Shown: positions 50,933 to 60,410, counted from the first letter of the stretch. The stretch is 64,000 nucleotides of DNA from Salmonella enterica subsp. enterica serovar Typhimurium str. LT2 (GCF_000006945.2 NC_003197.2:1798001-1862000), one strand, 5' to 3'. Program-made: numbers and translations. Notes: generated from the sequence alone by a model not told the origin.

Positions 50933-51946
50933 TCATTCCGCAGACAACATCAATCGCAGACGCCCTCCTGCGCCCCATATTTGACACTGCCACGAGTCGC
51001 AACGCTGGCTTAATTGGTTAAGGTAGGCGTTACCCAATGTTCCTAGCGGCACGCCGCTGCTAATTTGAACCTGATGAGCGCCCGTATTTAAGGTGGCGTT
51101 CAATCCGGCGGAGACGAGAATCAAATTTTTGAGCTCACTGTGATAGTAGCCGACAAATAGCGGGAATTGCCCAGGTAAATTGGCTTGTCTGAGCAGATGA
51201 TTTACCTGTTTTAATAGCGCGCCTAACTCCGGTAAACGGTGCTTTTGTTGGCCTAGCTGATCCTGCAATAAGCCGTTAAATAGCGCCCGCAGCAACAATG
51301 CGGCTAACACGCCGTTATCGCCCGCCCGGGTGACATCCAGGCAATAAAATGCCAGTTCGTTATCAGATAGCGGCGCAATATCCAGCACCAGTCCAGGCTG
51401 ATCGGCGGAGACGAGCTGCCGGTAATTAATGCGGCAATGAGAAATCACCTGCTGTACCGGGGGCTGCAATTCCTGCAACAATTGCGCTGCGGCGGTCGGA
51501 TTACTCACCATTGCATCCCAGTCACGAAACAGGCGTTCTTCTTCTTCAACCCGCGAGTTAAACATATTAGGGTATAAGCAAGCGAATACGGTTTCCCGCA
51601 AGCGGTTGAGATCTTTTACCGGCTTCAGCAAGACATCTTCAACCCCAAGGCGCAACGCTTTGGCGATATCCGCCATATTTTCTGTTGCGGAAATAACCAG
51701 AATAGGCGTCTGGTCTCCGCGATTACGTAAGTTTTCTACCAGTTTGAGACCGTTCATTCTCGGCATAGCGATATCACATATCATGAGATCAGGGGTAAAA
51801 CGCCCCATCAACTCCAGGGCATCCACCCCGTCGCCTGCCAATGCCGTTGTCGCTCCCAAAGAGGAAAACCACGAATCCAGAAGCGAGCGAAATACAGGCT
51901 CGTCTTCAACAATAAGAATCTGTTTTCCGACCAATGGCTGCGTCAT
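50933..51946 (-). CDS. rssB: Two-component response regulator / sigma-S adaptor RssB (MviA)
   Basis: RssB delivers sigma-S (RpoS) to ClpXP for degradation; in Salmonella the gene is also named mviA, for mouse virulence. The 337-residue protein has an N-terminal receiver domain (about 1-125), with the phosphorylated Asp58 in DLMICDIAMPRMNG and Lys108 in DVLLKPVKDLN. It then has a linker and a C-terminal PP2C-type domain lacking the catalytic metal residues (LDIAPLSDNELAFYCLDVTRAGDNG). The start at 51946 has a GGGGAGA ribosome site. It is read in the same direction as rssA, 90 bases downstream of that gene. Confidence 0.96.
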   Translation of the reverse strand: MTQPLVGKQILIVEDEPVFRSLLDSWFSSLGATTALAGDGVDALELMGRFTPDLMICDIAMPRMNGLKLVENLRNRGDQTPILVISATENMADIAKALRLGVEDVLLKPVKDLNRLRETVFACLYPNMFNSRVEEEERLFRDWDAMVSNPTAAAQLLQELQPPVQQVISHCRINYRQLVSADQPGLVLDIAPLSDNELAFYCLDVTRAGDNGVLAALLLRALFNGLLQDQLGQQKHRLPELGALLKQVNHLLRQANLPGQFPLFVGYYHSELKNLILVSAGLNATLNTGAHQVQISSGVPLGTLGNAYLNQLSQRCDSWQCQIWGAGGRLRLMLSAE

Positions 51947-52036
51947 GTTCTCTCCCCTGACTGGCTTTAATCAATAGTGGCATGGTATTGCCGCTTGCGC
52001 CTGTCAGAATTTGCTTAAGTGATCGTAAAAGGTACA

Positions 52037-52942
52037 TTAAACGTCGGTACGCACCAAGGGTATAAGTTCGTCCATCTTTTTCTCTACGGCTAACTGACCC
52101 GCCGCAATAGCGGCATGGGCGCGATGAAAATCCAGCGTAGAGATTTGCGGACAGAATGGTTGAATGAGAATATCAGGCGGATCGCCAGCCATACGGTTAC
52201 GTTTAAGACGATTTTCCAACACCTGGATGGAGGTTGTCATGATTTCCATTGCCCCAGGCGAACTCACGCCACGGCGTGAAGTCAGGCTACTGAAACGTTC
52301 TTTTAAACGCTTATGCCAGGGCAGCGCATCATCGCTCTCTTCATTGATATTCCCGACATTTACAGAGAGCAAATCTTGCTGCATGAGGTGGGCATCATGT
52401 TGCAGGTCTACCGCAATAACGATATCAGCCCCCAGCGCCCTGGTTAACGAAACAGGTACCGGATTAACGACTGCGCCATCTACCAGCCAGTAACCGTTAT
52501 GTTCAACCGGAGACATCAGCCCTGGCATACTGCACGACGCGCGTACAGCAAGGTGTAGATCGCCTTCAGTAAACCATAGCTCTCGTCCCGTGCTAAGATT
52601 CGTCGCGACCGCGCCAAAACGTCTTGAACAGTGGTCAAAATCCGTGACGGGCATAATATCCCGATAGTGATTAAATACGCGTTCGCCGCGAAGCAACCCT
52701 CCTCTGCCCCAGGATACATCCATCAGGCGTAAAACATCCCAGTAGCGGAATGAACATACCCACTGTTCAAGCGCCGATAATTTATTACAGGCATACGCGG
52801 CGCCGACCAGTGAACCTATTGAGCATCCTGCAACGATATCAATATCAATGCCTGCTTGCTTGAGGGCTTTGATGACCCCAATATGAGACCATCCTCTCGC
52901 TGCGCCAGATCCCAGCGCCAGCCCTATTTTCATTTTTCTCAT
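52037..52942 (-). CDS. rssA: Patatin-like phospholipase family protein RssA
   Basis: A 301-residue patatin-like (UPF0028) protein. The oxyanion glycine loop is GLALGSGAARGWSHIG, the nucleophile serine is in AGCSIGSLVGA, and the aspartate is in LVDGAVVNPVPV, giving the Ser-Asp dyad of the family. Its substrate is unknown. The gene precedes rssB, and in E. coli the two can form a transcript. A second in-frame ATG nine bases downstream would give MKIGLALGS; I keep the first. Confidence 0.94.
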   Translation of the reverse strand: MRKMKIGLALGSGAARGWSHIGVIKALKQAGIDIDIVAGCSIGSLVGAAYACNKLSALEQWVCSFRYWDVLRLMDVSWGRGGLLRGERVFNHYRDIMPVTDFDHCSRRFGAVATNLSTGRELWFTEGDLHLAVRASCSMPGLMSPVEHNGYWLVDGAVVNPVPVSLTRALGADIVIAVDLQHDAHLMQQDLLSVNVGNINEESDDALPWHKRLKERFSSLTSRRGVSSPGAMEIMTTSIQVLENRLKRNRMAGDPPDILIQPFCPQISTLDFHRAHAAIAAGQLAVEKKMDELIPLVRTDV

Positions 52943-53052
52943 CGTACTTAACGACTTCCCCTGGCTTCAAGACGTAGCAACATCGCCACTGCTCAGTTAA
53001 CATAATGCCACCCTGGCGTTCAACGCCGTTTTTTATATTCAGGGAGATTATT

Positions 53053-53511
53053 GTGTCTCAGCCTTGTCCCTGTGGTAGCGCTGACGAGTATAGCCTATGT
53101 TGTGGTCGTATTGTGTCCGGAGAACGAGTAGCACCCGATCCGTCACATCTCATGCGCTCTCGTTACTGCGCTTTTGTGATGAAAGACGCAGATTACTTAA
53201 TTAAGAGCTGGCATCCAACCTGCAATGCGGCCGCGTTTCGTGATGATATCATCGCCGGATTTGCCAATACCAGGTGGCTCGGCCTGACTATTTTTGAACA
53301 TACCTGGTCAGAAGCAGAAAATACAGGGTATGTTAGTTTTATCGCGCGTTTTTCCGAACAAGGGAAAAACGGGGCGATTATCGAACGTTCTCGTTTTATC
53401 AAAGAAAACGGTCAGTGGTATTATATTGACGGTACCCGCCCGCAGTTGGGTCGAAATGATCCCTGCCCGTGCGGTTCAGGCAAAAAATTTAAAAAGTGCT
53501 GCGGCCAGTGA
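53053..53511 (+). CDS. ychJ: SEC-C motif protein YchJ (UPF0225), GTG start
   Basis: A 152-residue UPF0225 protein with a SEC-C zinc motif at each end: CPCGSADEYSLCCG near the N-terminus and NDPCPCGSGKKFKKCCGQ at the C-terminus. The middle (about 35-125) is an NTF2-like fold. The start is GTG at 53053 (MSQPCPCG), matching E. coli; an in-frame reading from 53005 adds 16 residues. A small hairpin, GGCG-TTCAA-CGCC (53015-53027) with a T run, lies in the leader. SEC-C is also found on SecA, but no secretion role is shown. purU follows 50 bases after. Confidence 0.92.
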   Translation: MSQPCPCGSADEYSLCCGRIVSGERVAPDPSHLMRSRYCAFVMKDADYLIKSWHPTCNAAAFRDDIIAGFANTRWLGLTIFEHTWSEAENTGYVSFIARFSEQGKNGAIIERSRFIKENGQWYYIDGTRPQLGRNDPCPCGSGKKFKKCCGQ

Positions 53512-53561
53512 CGCCTGACAGTATCGATACAGCAAACACTCTCAACAGGATTTTTCCGGCA

Positions 53562-54404
53562 ATGCAATCACTACAACGTAAAGTTCTGCGTACTATTTGT
53601 CCCGATCAAAAAGGCCTTATCGCGCGGATTACCAACATTTGCTATAAGCATGAGCTTAATATTGTGCAAAACAATGAATTTGTTGACCATCGCACCGGAC
53701 GCTTTTTTATGCGGACCGAGCTGGAAGGCATCTTCAATGATTCCACTCTTCTGGCCGATCTGGACAGCGCCTTACCGGAAGGCTCTGTTCGTGAACTCAA
53801 TCCCGCCGGACGCCGTCGGGTAGTGATTCTGGTTACCAAAGAGGCGCATTGTCTGGGCGACCTGCTGATGAAAGCCAACTATGGCGGGCTGGATGTTGAA
53901 ATCGCCGCGGTCATTGGCAACCATGAAACGTTACGCTCGCTGGTTGAACGTTTTGAGATCCCTTTCGAACTGGTCAGCCATGAGGGATTAACGCGTGAAG
54001 AGCATGACACGAAGATGGCGGACGCCATTGATGCCCATCAACCGGACTATGTGGTGCTGGCCAAGTATATGCGTGTTTTGACGCCAGGTTTTGTGGCGCG
54101 CTTCCCGAACAAAATTATCAATATCCACCACTCATTCCTGCCGGCGTTTATCGGCGCGCGTCCTTATCATCAGGCCTATGAGCGCGGCGTGAAAATCATC
54201 GGCGCTACCGCGCACTATGTGAATGATAATCTGGATGAAGGCCCAATCATTATGCAGGACGTGATTCATGTCGATCACACTTACACCGCAGAAGATATGA
54301 TGCGTGCCGGGCGCGACGTTGAGAAAAACGTATTAAGCCGCGCGCTGTATCAGGTTCTGGCACAGCGAGTCTTTGTTTACGGCAATCGGACGATTATTCT
54401 TTAA
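53562..54404 (+). CDS. purU: Formyltetrahydrofolate deformylase PurU
   Basis: PurU hydrolyses 10-formyl-THF to formate and THF, providing formate for PurT and balancing one-carbon units. The 280-residue protein has an N-terminal ACT domain (about 5-85, VLRTICPDQKGLIARITN) and a formyltransferase domain (about 90-280), with catalytic IINIHHSFLPAF and LDEGPIIMQDV. The ATG at 53562 (MQSLQRKVL) gives the E. coli length. A longer in-frame reading starts within ychJ. The ychJ and purU pair is read in one direction and may be one transcript. Confidence 0.96.
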   Translation: MQSLQRKVLRTICPDQKGLIARITNICYKHELNIVQNNEFVDHRTGRFFMRTELEGIFNDSTLLADLDSALPEGSVRELNPAGRRRVVILVTKEAHCLGDLLMKANYGGLDVEIAAVIGNHETLRSLVERFEIPFELVSHEGLTREEHDTKMADAIDAHQPDYVVLAKYMRVLTPGFVARFPNKIINIHHSFLPAFIGARPYHQAYERGVKIIGATAHYVNDNLDEGPIIMQDVIHVDHTYTAEDMMRAGRDVEKNVLSRALYQVLAQRVFVYGNRTIIL

Positions 54405-54485
54405 TCGTCAGTAATATGAATTGATTAGCTTTAATCCGTTACGGATGAAAAGTACGCAAACAGTTCATTTCAGGCAAAGGAATGC

Positions 54486-54530
54486 TTTACAGCGGCGTGT
54501 CATTTGATATGATGCGCCCCGCTTCCCAAA
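54486..54530 (+). promoter_or_regulatory. tRNA-Tyr operon promoter with stringent discriminator
   Basis: TTTACA (54486-54491) and TATGAT (54508-54513) are spaced by 16 bases. The following GCGCCCCGC is GC-rich, the type of discriminator that makes stable RNA promoters sensitive to ppGpp. The tyrT promoter of E. coli has the same layout. Confidence 0.9.
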
Positions 54531-54562
54531 AGGAAGCGGGCCAGTATTAAGCATTACCCCGT

Positions 54563-54647
<85 letters not shown>

Positions 54648-54817
54648 TTATTCACTACAGCGATGTAGTTAACTCGATGAGCAATGCAGAAGTTTGCACT
54701 TGTCGGGGAAGGGTGAGAACCTTCGATTAAGGTTCGACTCGAGCGAAAGAACGTTGCCAACGGTAACGGCCCGTAGGGTGAGGAGTGAAGCGACGAATAA
54801 TCCTTCCTCCACCACCA
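54648..54817 (+). repeat. Diverged repeat in the tRNA-Tyr spacer
   Basis: The spacer between the two tRNA genes resembles the downstream 174-bp units: GGGTGAGAACCTTCG, GGTTCGACTCGAGCG, AACGTTGCC, then TCCTTCCTCCACCACCA ending at 54817. It is an older copy of the repeat. Confidence 0.8.
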
Positions 54818-54851
54818 TCTTCAAGCTTTACCTACAATTTGAATTACCCCT

Positions 54852-54936
<85 letters not shown>

Positions 54937-55633
54937 TCGCTTCCGTCGCGTATCTTATCCCCGTTAAGCATAGTGTCTCATATCTCTCTGTACGGGAAGG
55001 ATGAGAAGCTTCTACCAGGGTTCGATTCGAGCGCAGCGAGAAAGCGTTGCCGCAGGCAACGACCCGAAGGGCGAAGCGCGCAGCGCTGAGTCATCCTTCC
55101 CCCACCACCATCACTCCCGTCGCGTATCTTATCCCCGTTAAGCACACTGTCTCATATCTCTCCGTACGGGAAGGATGAGAAGCTTCGACTAAGGTTCGAT
55201 TCGAGCGCAGCGAGAACGCGTTGCCGCAGGCAACGACCCGAAGGGCGAAGCGCGCAGCGCTGAGTCATCCTTCCCCCACCACCATCACTCCCGTCGCGTA
55301 TCTTATCCCCGCTAAGCACAGTGCCTTATATCTCTCTGTACGGGAAGGATGAGAAGCTTCGACTAAGGTTCGATTCGAGCGTCAGCGAGAAAGCGTTGCC
55401 GCAGGCAACGACCCGAAGGGCGAAGCGCGCAGCGCTGAGTCATCCTTCCCCCACCACCATCACTCCCGTCGCGTATCTTATCCCCGTTAAGCACAGTGTC
55501 TCATATCTCTCTGTACGGGAAGGATGAGAAGCTTCGACCAAGGTTCGATTCGAGCGCAGCGAGAAAGCGTTGCCGCAGGCAACGACCCGAAGGGCGAAGC
55601 GCGCAGCGCTGAGTCATCCTTCCCCCACCACCA
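54937..55633 (+). repeat. Four tandem 174-bp repeats after tRNA-Tyr, each ending in the tRNA 3' end
   Basis: Units run 54937-55110, 55111-55284, 55285-55459 (one extra base) and 55460-55633. Each opens near CCGTCGCGTATCTTATCCCC, has GGGAAGGATGAGAAGC, then a TpsiC-like GGTTCGATTCGAGC, CGTTGCCGCAGGCAACG, and ends TCCTTCCCCCACCACCA, a copy of the last bases of the tRNA. E. coli tyrT has comparable repeats (rtT). Short open readings across units (for example from 55524) could be the tpr type, but I do not assert a protein. Confidence 0.93.
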
Positions 55634-55689
55634 TAATCTCCCGGCAGCGCCTCAATCAATCTTCATCGCCCCCACAGGCAGACTTCACT

Positions 55690-55703
55690 CCATGGCGCCA
55701 TGG
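55690..55703. repeat. Perfect 14-base palindrome
   Basis: CCATGGC-GCCATGG lies between the tRNA repeat array and the end of the Sel1 gene. It could be a transcript end for the minus-strand gene; there is no T run. Confidence 0.55.
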
Positions 55704-55719
55704 CTTATTGGTTATCTTA

Positions 55720-57249
55720 TCAATACTTCTTCCTGGCAATCTTTTTCGCCTCCTTTGACTGATCAATTTTTCGCCAGATGAGATTAAAGGCGGCATATGT
55801 CTCGCTAAGTTGATCTGGGGTGAGCGTTCCCTTGAGTCGGTTTCTTTCGGCAATGAGCGCTGAACAATCATCCTTAGATTTTTCCGTATACATACTTGCC
55901 ATGTAATACCAAATATAGGCCTGCTTATTATCTTTAGGCACACCCTGGCGCCCATGAGCATAAATTTCCCCAAGCGCTGATTGTGCCGGAGTAAACCCCT
56001 GCTCTGCCGCTTTGAGGTACCACTTCAGCGCATTCCGGCTATTTTCAGGCACGCCTCTTCCCGTGCTATATGCTACGCCAAGCTGATATTGCGCTTTCGC
56101 AAAATCCTGTTTTGCTGCTTTTCGATACCATGCGATAGCCTGTCTGTCGCTTTGCGCGACGCCGCGACCAAATGCAGACATGATGCCCAGATGCGTTTGC
56201 GCAGCAGGCAGCCCCTGGCGAGCGGCTTTGCGATACCACGCCAGCGCCTGTTGGTAGTCCTGAGAAACGCCCTCACCCTGCATAAACATCACGCCGATCG
56301 CATCCTGCGCCTCGGCCAATCCTTGCGCTGCGGCTCTGCGATACCACTCCAGCGCCAGGTTGTGATCTTTCAATAAGTGATAACCGTTGTAATACCATAC
56401 GCCAAAATTGTACTGTACCTTTGCCATCACGCGTTGCGCTGTTTTTCGATACCACGTCTGAGAGTGAACCCGGTCAGCGGGATGCGCTTTATCATAGAGC
56501 GCATTCAGCGGAATGTGGCCTGGCGTATAGCTGCCTGGTATACCTTCATTAAGCCAGTAAACTGCCTGACGATAATCCTGAGGCACGCCTTCACCATAAA
56601 AATAGGCAACGCCGAGATAAAGTTGCGCGGGGTAGTACATATTTTCCGCCGCTTTACGCATCAAGATCGCCGTTTGCTGATAATCCTGAGGAACGCCCTG
56701 ACCGTGGGCGTACATTACTCCAAGCTTAAATTGTGCTGACGAAGCTGAACCCTGTCCGCGGACAACGCCCGCATCATTGGTTGGAGAGGCGGCTTTTCGA
56801 TACCACTCCAGCGCTAGCTGGGTATTTTGGGGAAACCCATCGCCATACATATAGGCGTCACCGAGGATTTCTTGCGTACTACTATCCCCTAGCTCTGCCG
56901 CCTTGCGATACCACTCCAGCGCTTTTTGTCGACTAAGTGGAAAATTTTCACCATAGTTGTAATGATAGCCAAGGATGAAATAGGAAAAATCAGAACCTTG
57001 TTTACCCGCTTTCTCCAGCCATTTTATGGCTAGTTTATAATCAGGCTTAACGTATCGCCCCTCCGCATACCAGCTTCCAAGCGAGAACTGCGCGCTTTCA
57101 TCTCCTTGTTCCGCTTTTTGCTCTAATTCCTGAACGTACTGGCATTCTTCTGAGTCGGCGGGATAGCGCTCCTCGCAGACAGCAGCGTGAGCCATTTTTG
57201 AAATAAATATATTTAATATTATTATTTTGAAAATTGATGAAAAACGCAT
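55720..57249 (-). CDS. Secreted Sel1-repeat protein
   Basis: A 509-residue protein with a signal peptide (FKIIILNIFISKMAHA, probable cleavage after AHA) and about ten Sel1-like helical repeats across about 50-440. Typical repeat cores are AQFSLGSWYAEGRYV, ALEWYRKAAELGDSS and AQYQLGVAYSTGRGVP. The C-terminus (LTPDQLSETYAAFNLIWRKI, then a basic tail) follows the last repeat. Sel1 proteins act as scaffolds in the cell envelope or in host interactions, so the target is not known. The ATG at 57249 has AAGGA upstream; a reading to 57324 adds an unlikely stretch. It is absent from this site in E. coli K-12 as far as I recall, so it may be acquired. Confidence 0.88.
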   Translation of the reverse strand: MRFSSIFKIIILNIFISKMAHAAVCEERYPADSEECQYVQELEQKAEQGDESAQFSLGSWYAEGRYVKPDYKLAIKWLEKAGKQGSDFSYFILGYHYNYGENFPLSRQKALEWYRKAAELGDSSTQEILGDAYMYGDGFPQNTQLALEWYRKAASPTNDAGVVRGQGSASSAQFKLGVMYAHGQGVPQDYQQTAILMRKAAENMYYPAQLYLGVAYFYGEGVPQDYRQAVYWLNEGIPGSYTPGHIPLNALYDKAHPADRVHSQTWYRKTAQRVMAKVQYNFGVWYYNGYHLLKDHNLALEWYRRAAAQGLAEAQDAIGVMFMQGEGVSQDYQQALAWYRKAARQGLPAAQTHLGIMSAFGRGVAQSDRQAIAWYRKAAKQDFAKAQYQLGVAYSTGRGVPENSRNALKWYLKAAEQGFTPAQSALGEIYAHGRQGVPKDNKQAYIWYYMASMYTEKSKDDCSALIAERNRLKGTLTPDQLSETYAAFNLIWRKIDQSKEAKKIARKKY

Positions 57250-57448
57250 ACAACTATCCTTATTGTCGTTTATGGCGTGATTATATGCTGCATCATCATT
57301 TTTCTGCTTACAAAAAACTCGCACAGATGCTGAATAAACCCAAAAACAAAGAGTACGGATTCAGATGCCAGACATGGCAGACCCGCTGTAAACGAAACAA
57401 GGCGGCGGTCGATAAGGCATTTATGCCGCACTCCGGCAAACAGCCATA

Positions 57449-57475
57449 AAAAAACTCCGCCGAAGCGGAGTTTAG
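57449..57475 (-). terminator. narI terminator
   Basis: ACTCCGC (57456-57462) pairs with GCGGAGT (57467-57473) over CGAA. On the minus strand the stem is followed by seven T residues. It lies 16 bases after the narI stop codon and ends the nar operon. Confidence 0.92.
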
Positions 57476-57490
57476 GGCATCGAGAGAAAA

Positions 57491-58168
57491 TCAGTGACGT
57501 GCACGAACAATCTGGTATTTGCGGGTCAGATACTCGACCGGCACGCTCCAGATATGCACCAGGCGCGAGAATGGGAACAACAGGAACAGCGTCATCCCCA
57601 GTACCAGGTGCATACGGAAGATAAAGGCTACACCATCCAGATGTGCGGATGCGCCACCGTGGAAGGTCACAACTGACTGCGCCCACCCGACCAGCTTCAT
57701 CATTTCACTCCCGTCCATATGCTGGGCGGAGAACGGAATGGTCAGCAGGCCCAGCGCGCACTGAATCACCAGCAGCGAGAGAATCAAAATATCTGCGCCG
57801 GTAGTGGTGGCGCGGACACGTGGGCTAAACAGACGACGCTTGAGCAGTAAAATACCGCCAACCAGCGTCAGCACGCCGCAGGCGCCGCCGGCAATCATCG
57901 CCATCTTCTGCTTCACGTCGACCGGCAGAAAAGCTTCATACATCCAGTGCGGCGTTAACATGCCCAGGAAGTGACCGGCGAAAATACCCAGAATCCCAAT
58001 GTGGAACAGGTTTGACGCCAGGTTCATTCCTTTGCGATCCAGCATCTGACTGGAAGCCGCCCGCCAGGTGTACTGGCCGTAGTCGTAACGTAACCAACTA
58101 CCGATCAGAAATACCGATCCGGCAATGTACGGGTAGATATCAAAGAAGAACATATTCAGGAAGTGCAT
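57491..58168 (-). CDS. narI: Respiratory nitrate reductase gamma subunit NarI
   Basis: NarI is the cytochrome b subunit that takes electrons from quinol at the membrane for NarGH. The 225-residue protein has five transmembrane helices and the four heme-ligand histidines H56, H66, H187 and H205. It starts at 58168, in the one-base overlap TAATG with narJ. A longer in-frame reading to 58261 lies over narJ and is not used. It is last in the operon. Confidence 0.97.
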   Translation of the reverse strand: MHFLNMFFFDIYPYIAGSVFLIGSWLRYDYGQYTWRAASSQMLDRKGMNLASNLFHIGILGIFAGHFLGMLTPHWMYEAFLPVDVKQKMAMIAGGACGVLTLVGGILLLKRRLFSPRVRATTTGADILILSLLVIQCALGLLTIPFSAQHMDGSEMMKLVGWAQSVVTFHGGASAHLDGVAFIFRMHLVLGMTLFLLFPFSRLVHIWSVPVEYLTRKYQIVRARH

Positions 58169-58878
58169 TAGTGCTGTCCTCCGGTGGTGATATTCAGATA
58201 TTGCGGCGCCACGGCCCCGGCAAAACGACGCTGGTGAGCGGAGATTTCCGACTCGCCACACCCTTGATCGGCGAAGAATTTCACCTGCTCTTCTTCCCAG
58301 ACCGCATCCAACGCCTGCGGGGTATCATCACGTGCTTCATTCGCAATTTTTTCAGCCACTTTATCGCTGTCGATAACGGTATTCGCCAGTTTTAACAGCA
58401 GATCGAACAGCACCGCATAACGGCTGTCACGCTGTTGCAAACGTGCGCTGAGCAGCGCCAGAATCGGCGCGATATCCTGTAAACCCCCTAACGCTTCGCT
58501 TTTCGGCAATTGCGCAAGGTATTCCAGATACAGCGGCAGATGATCGGGAAGTTCGCGACTGTCGAGCTGCAAACCGTGCTGCTCATACTGTGCCATCAGG
58601 TCAACCATCGCCTGACCGCGATCGCGGGATTCCCCGTGTACATGTTCAAACAGCAGCAGCGATGTGGCGCGACCACGGTCAAACAGTTCGCTATAAGCGG
58701 CCTGTACATCCAGCAGGTCCTGCGCGGTTAAATCGCGCAGGAAAACGCCCAGAGTCTGGGCATCCTCTTTATCCAGGTTCTCAGATGACGCGAGCGCATC
58801 GAACAACTCCTGCTGATGCTGCCACAGGGCAGCATCCGGGTACTCGAGCAGACGCGAAACAATGACGAGTTCAATCAT
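58168..58878 (-). CDS. narJ: Nitrate reductase assembly chaperone NarJ
   Basis: NarJ is a cytoplasmic TorD-family chaperone that helps insert the molybdenum cofactor into NarG and attach NarGH to NarI. The 236-residue, mainly helical protein has the family segment YLEYLAQLPKSEA and YSELFDRGRATSLLLFEHVHGESRDRG-type region (about 60-85) with the His-Gly-Glu turn. It is not part of the mature enzyme. It overlaps narH by four bases and narI by one. Confidence 0.96.
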   Translation of the reverse strand: MIELVIVSRLLEYPDAALWQHQQELFDALASSENLDKEDAQTLGVFLRDLTAQDLLDVQAAYSELFDRGRATSLLLFEHVHGESRDRGQAMVDLMAQYEQHGLQLDSRELPDHLPLYLEYLAQLPKSEALGGLQDIAPILALLSARLQQRDSRYAVLFDLLLKLANTVIDSDKVAEKIANEARDDTPQALDAVWEEEQVKFFADQGCGESEISAHQRRFAGAVAPQYLNITTGGQH

Positions 58879-60410
58879 GCGTGCGGCTCCGTTTTGCTGG
58901 TCACATCAACAGCGTCGATGCGGCGGCTGTTGAACAGATTGAATTTGGTATCAGACCCGTGGCAACCATCGCCGAAGGTAAAGCCACAACCGCTTTTCTC
59001 CGGGAATGCGTCACGCGCCAGTTCACGATGGCTGCTCGGCACCACAAAGCGATCTTCATAATTAGCAATTGCCAGGTAACGATACATTTCCTGCGCCTGG
59101 GCTTCGCTTAAACCCACCTCTTCCAGCGCGCGGGTATCCACTTTACCGTCTACGGTTTCCGCACGTTTGTAGTGACGCATCGCCAGCATCCGTTTCAGCG
59201 CCAACAGTACCGGCTGGGTGTCGCCAGCAGTCAACAGGTTCGCCAGGTACTGCACCGGGATACGCAGACTGTCTACATCCGGCAGAATACCGTTGCTGCC
59301 AAGTTCGCCCGCATCGGCGGCAGACTGAATCGGTGACAAAGGCGGTACGTACCAGACCATCGGTAGCGTGCGGTATTCCGGATGCAGCGGCAGCGCCAGC
59401 TTCCAGTCAATCGCCATTTTGTACACTGGCGATTGCTGCGCCGCATCGATCACGCTCTGCGGCACGCCGTCCTTCAGCGCCTGCTCAATGACAGCCGGAT
59501 CGTTTGGATCGAGGAACACGTCCAGTTGACGCTGGTACAGATCTTTTTCGTTTTCCGTACTGGCGGCGCTTTCAATGGCATCGGCGTCATACAGCAGTAC
59601 GCCAAGATAACGGATACGACCCACGCAGGTTTCCGAGCAAACAGTCGGCTGACCAGCTTCGATACGCGGGTAGCAGAAGATGCACTTCTCGGACTTGCCG
59701 CTCTTCCAGTTGAAGTAAATCTTCTTGTACGGGCAGCCGGTGATGCACATCCGCCAGCCGCGGCACTTGTCCTGGTCGATCAGCACGATGCCATCTTCTT
59801 CACGCTTGTAGATAGCACCGCTCGGGCAGGTCGCCACGCACGCCGGGTTGAGACAGTGCTCGCACAGGCGCGGCAGGTACATCATGAAGGTGTTTTCGAA
59901 CTGGCCGTACATCGCCTTCTGCATGTTTTCAAAGTTCTGGTCTTTAGCGCGTTTTTCGAACTCGCCGCCCAGAATCTCTTCCCAGTTTGGCCCGCTGGTA
60001 ATTTTGTCCATCCGCTGGCCGGTAATCAGCGAGCGCGGACGCGCGATCGGCTGATGTTTGCTTTCCGGCGCGGTATGCAGGTTCTGGTAGTCGTAATCAA
60101 ACGGCTCGTAGTAGTCGTCGATGCCCGGCAGATGCGGGTTAGCGAAGATTTTACCCAGCAGCAGCGCCCGGTTGCCCATGCGCGGCTGTAGCTTGCCGTT
60201 AATTTTGCGGATCCAGCCGCCTTTCCATTTTTCCTGATTTTCCCAGTCATTCGGAAAACCAACGCCAGGCTTACTTTCTACGTTGTTGAACCAGGCGTAT
60301 TCCATACCTTCGCGACTGGTCCAGACGTTTTTACAGGTGACTGAACAGGTATGACAGCCGATGCACTTATCGAGATTCAGCACCATGCCGACTTGTGAAC
60401 GAATTTTCAT
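58875..60410 (-). CDS. narH: Respiratory nitrate reductase beta subunit NarH
   Basis: NarH passes electrons from NarI to NarG through one [3Fe-4S] and three [4Fe-4S] clusters. The 511-residue protein shows cluster motifs CIGCHTCSVTCKNVW near the start, CEHCLNPACVATCPSG, CRGWRMCITGCPY and CIFCYPRIEAGQPTVC. The Trp in CRGWRMC takes the place of a cysteine, as known for the [3Fe-4S] site. It overlaps narG by four bases and narJ by four, so the subunits are translated together. Confidence 0.98.
   Translation of the reverse strand: MKIRSQVGMVLNLDKCIGCHTCSVTCKNVWTSREGMEYAWFNNVESKPGVGFPNDWENQEKWKGGWIRKINGKLQPRMGNRALLLGKIFANPHLPGIDDYYEPFDYDYQNLHTAPESKHQPIARPRSLITGQRMDKITSGPNWEEILGGEFEKRAKDQNFENMQKAMYGQFENTFMMYLPRLCEHCLNPACVATCPSGAIYKREEDGIVLIDQDKCRGWRMCITGCPYKKIYFNWKSGKSEKCIFCYPRIEAGQPTVCSETCVGRIRYLGVLLYDADAIESAASTENEKDLYQRQLDVFLDPNDPAVIEQALKDGVPQSVIDAAQQSPVYKMAIDWKLALPLHPEYRTLPMVWYVPPLSPIQSAADAGELGSNGILPDVDSLRIPVQYLANLLTAGDTQPVLLALKRMLAMRHYKRAETVDGKVDTRALEEVGLSEAQAQEMYRYLAIANYEDRFVVPSSHRELARDAFPEKSGCGFTFGDGCHGSDTKFNLFNSRRIDAVDVTSKTEPHA

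Noticed and set aside
54937..55633. CRISPR array
   Set aside because: The repeats are 174 bp, directly tandem, and have no unique spacers; no cas gene is present. They derive from the tRNA-Tyr operon.
57234..57449. 71-codon plus-strand frame between the Sel1 gene and narI
   Set aside because: It overlaps the Sel1 start region and the narI terminator and has no domain or ribosome site.
58875..60410. Trp in the CRGWRMC motif of NarH as a missing cysteine
   Set aside because: The Trp is the known family feature that makes this a [3Fe-4S] cluster, so it is not a defect.
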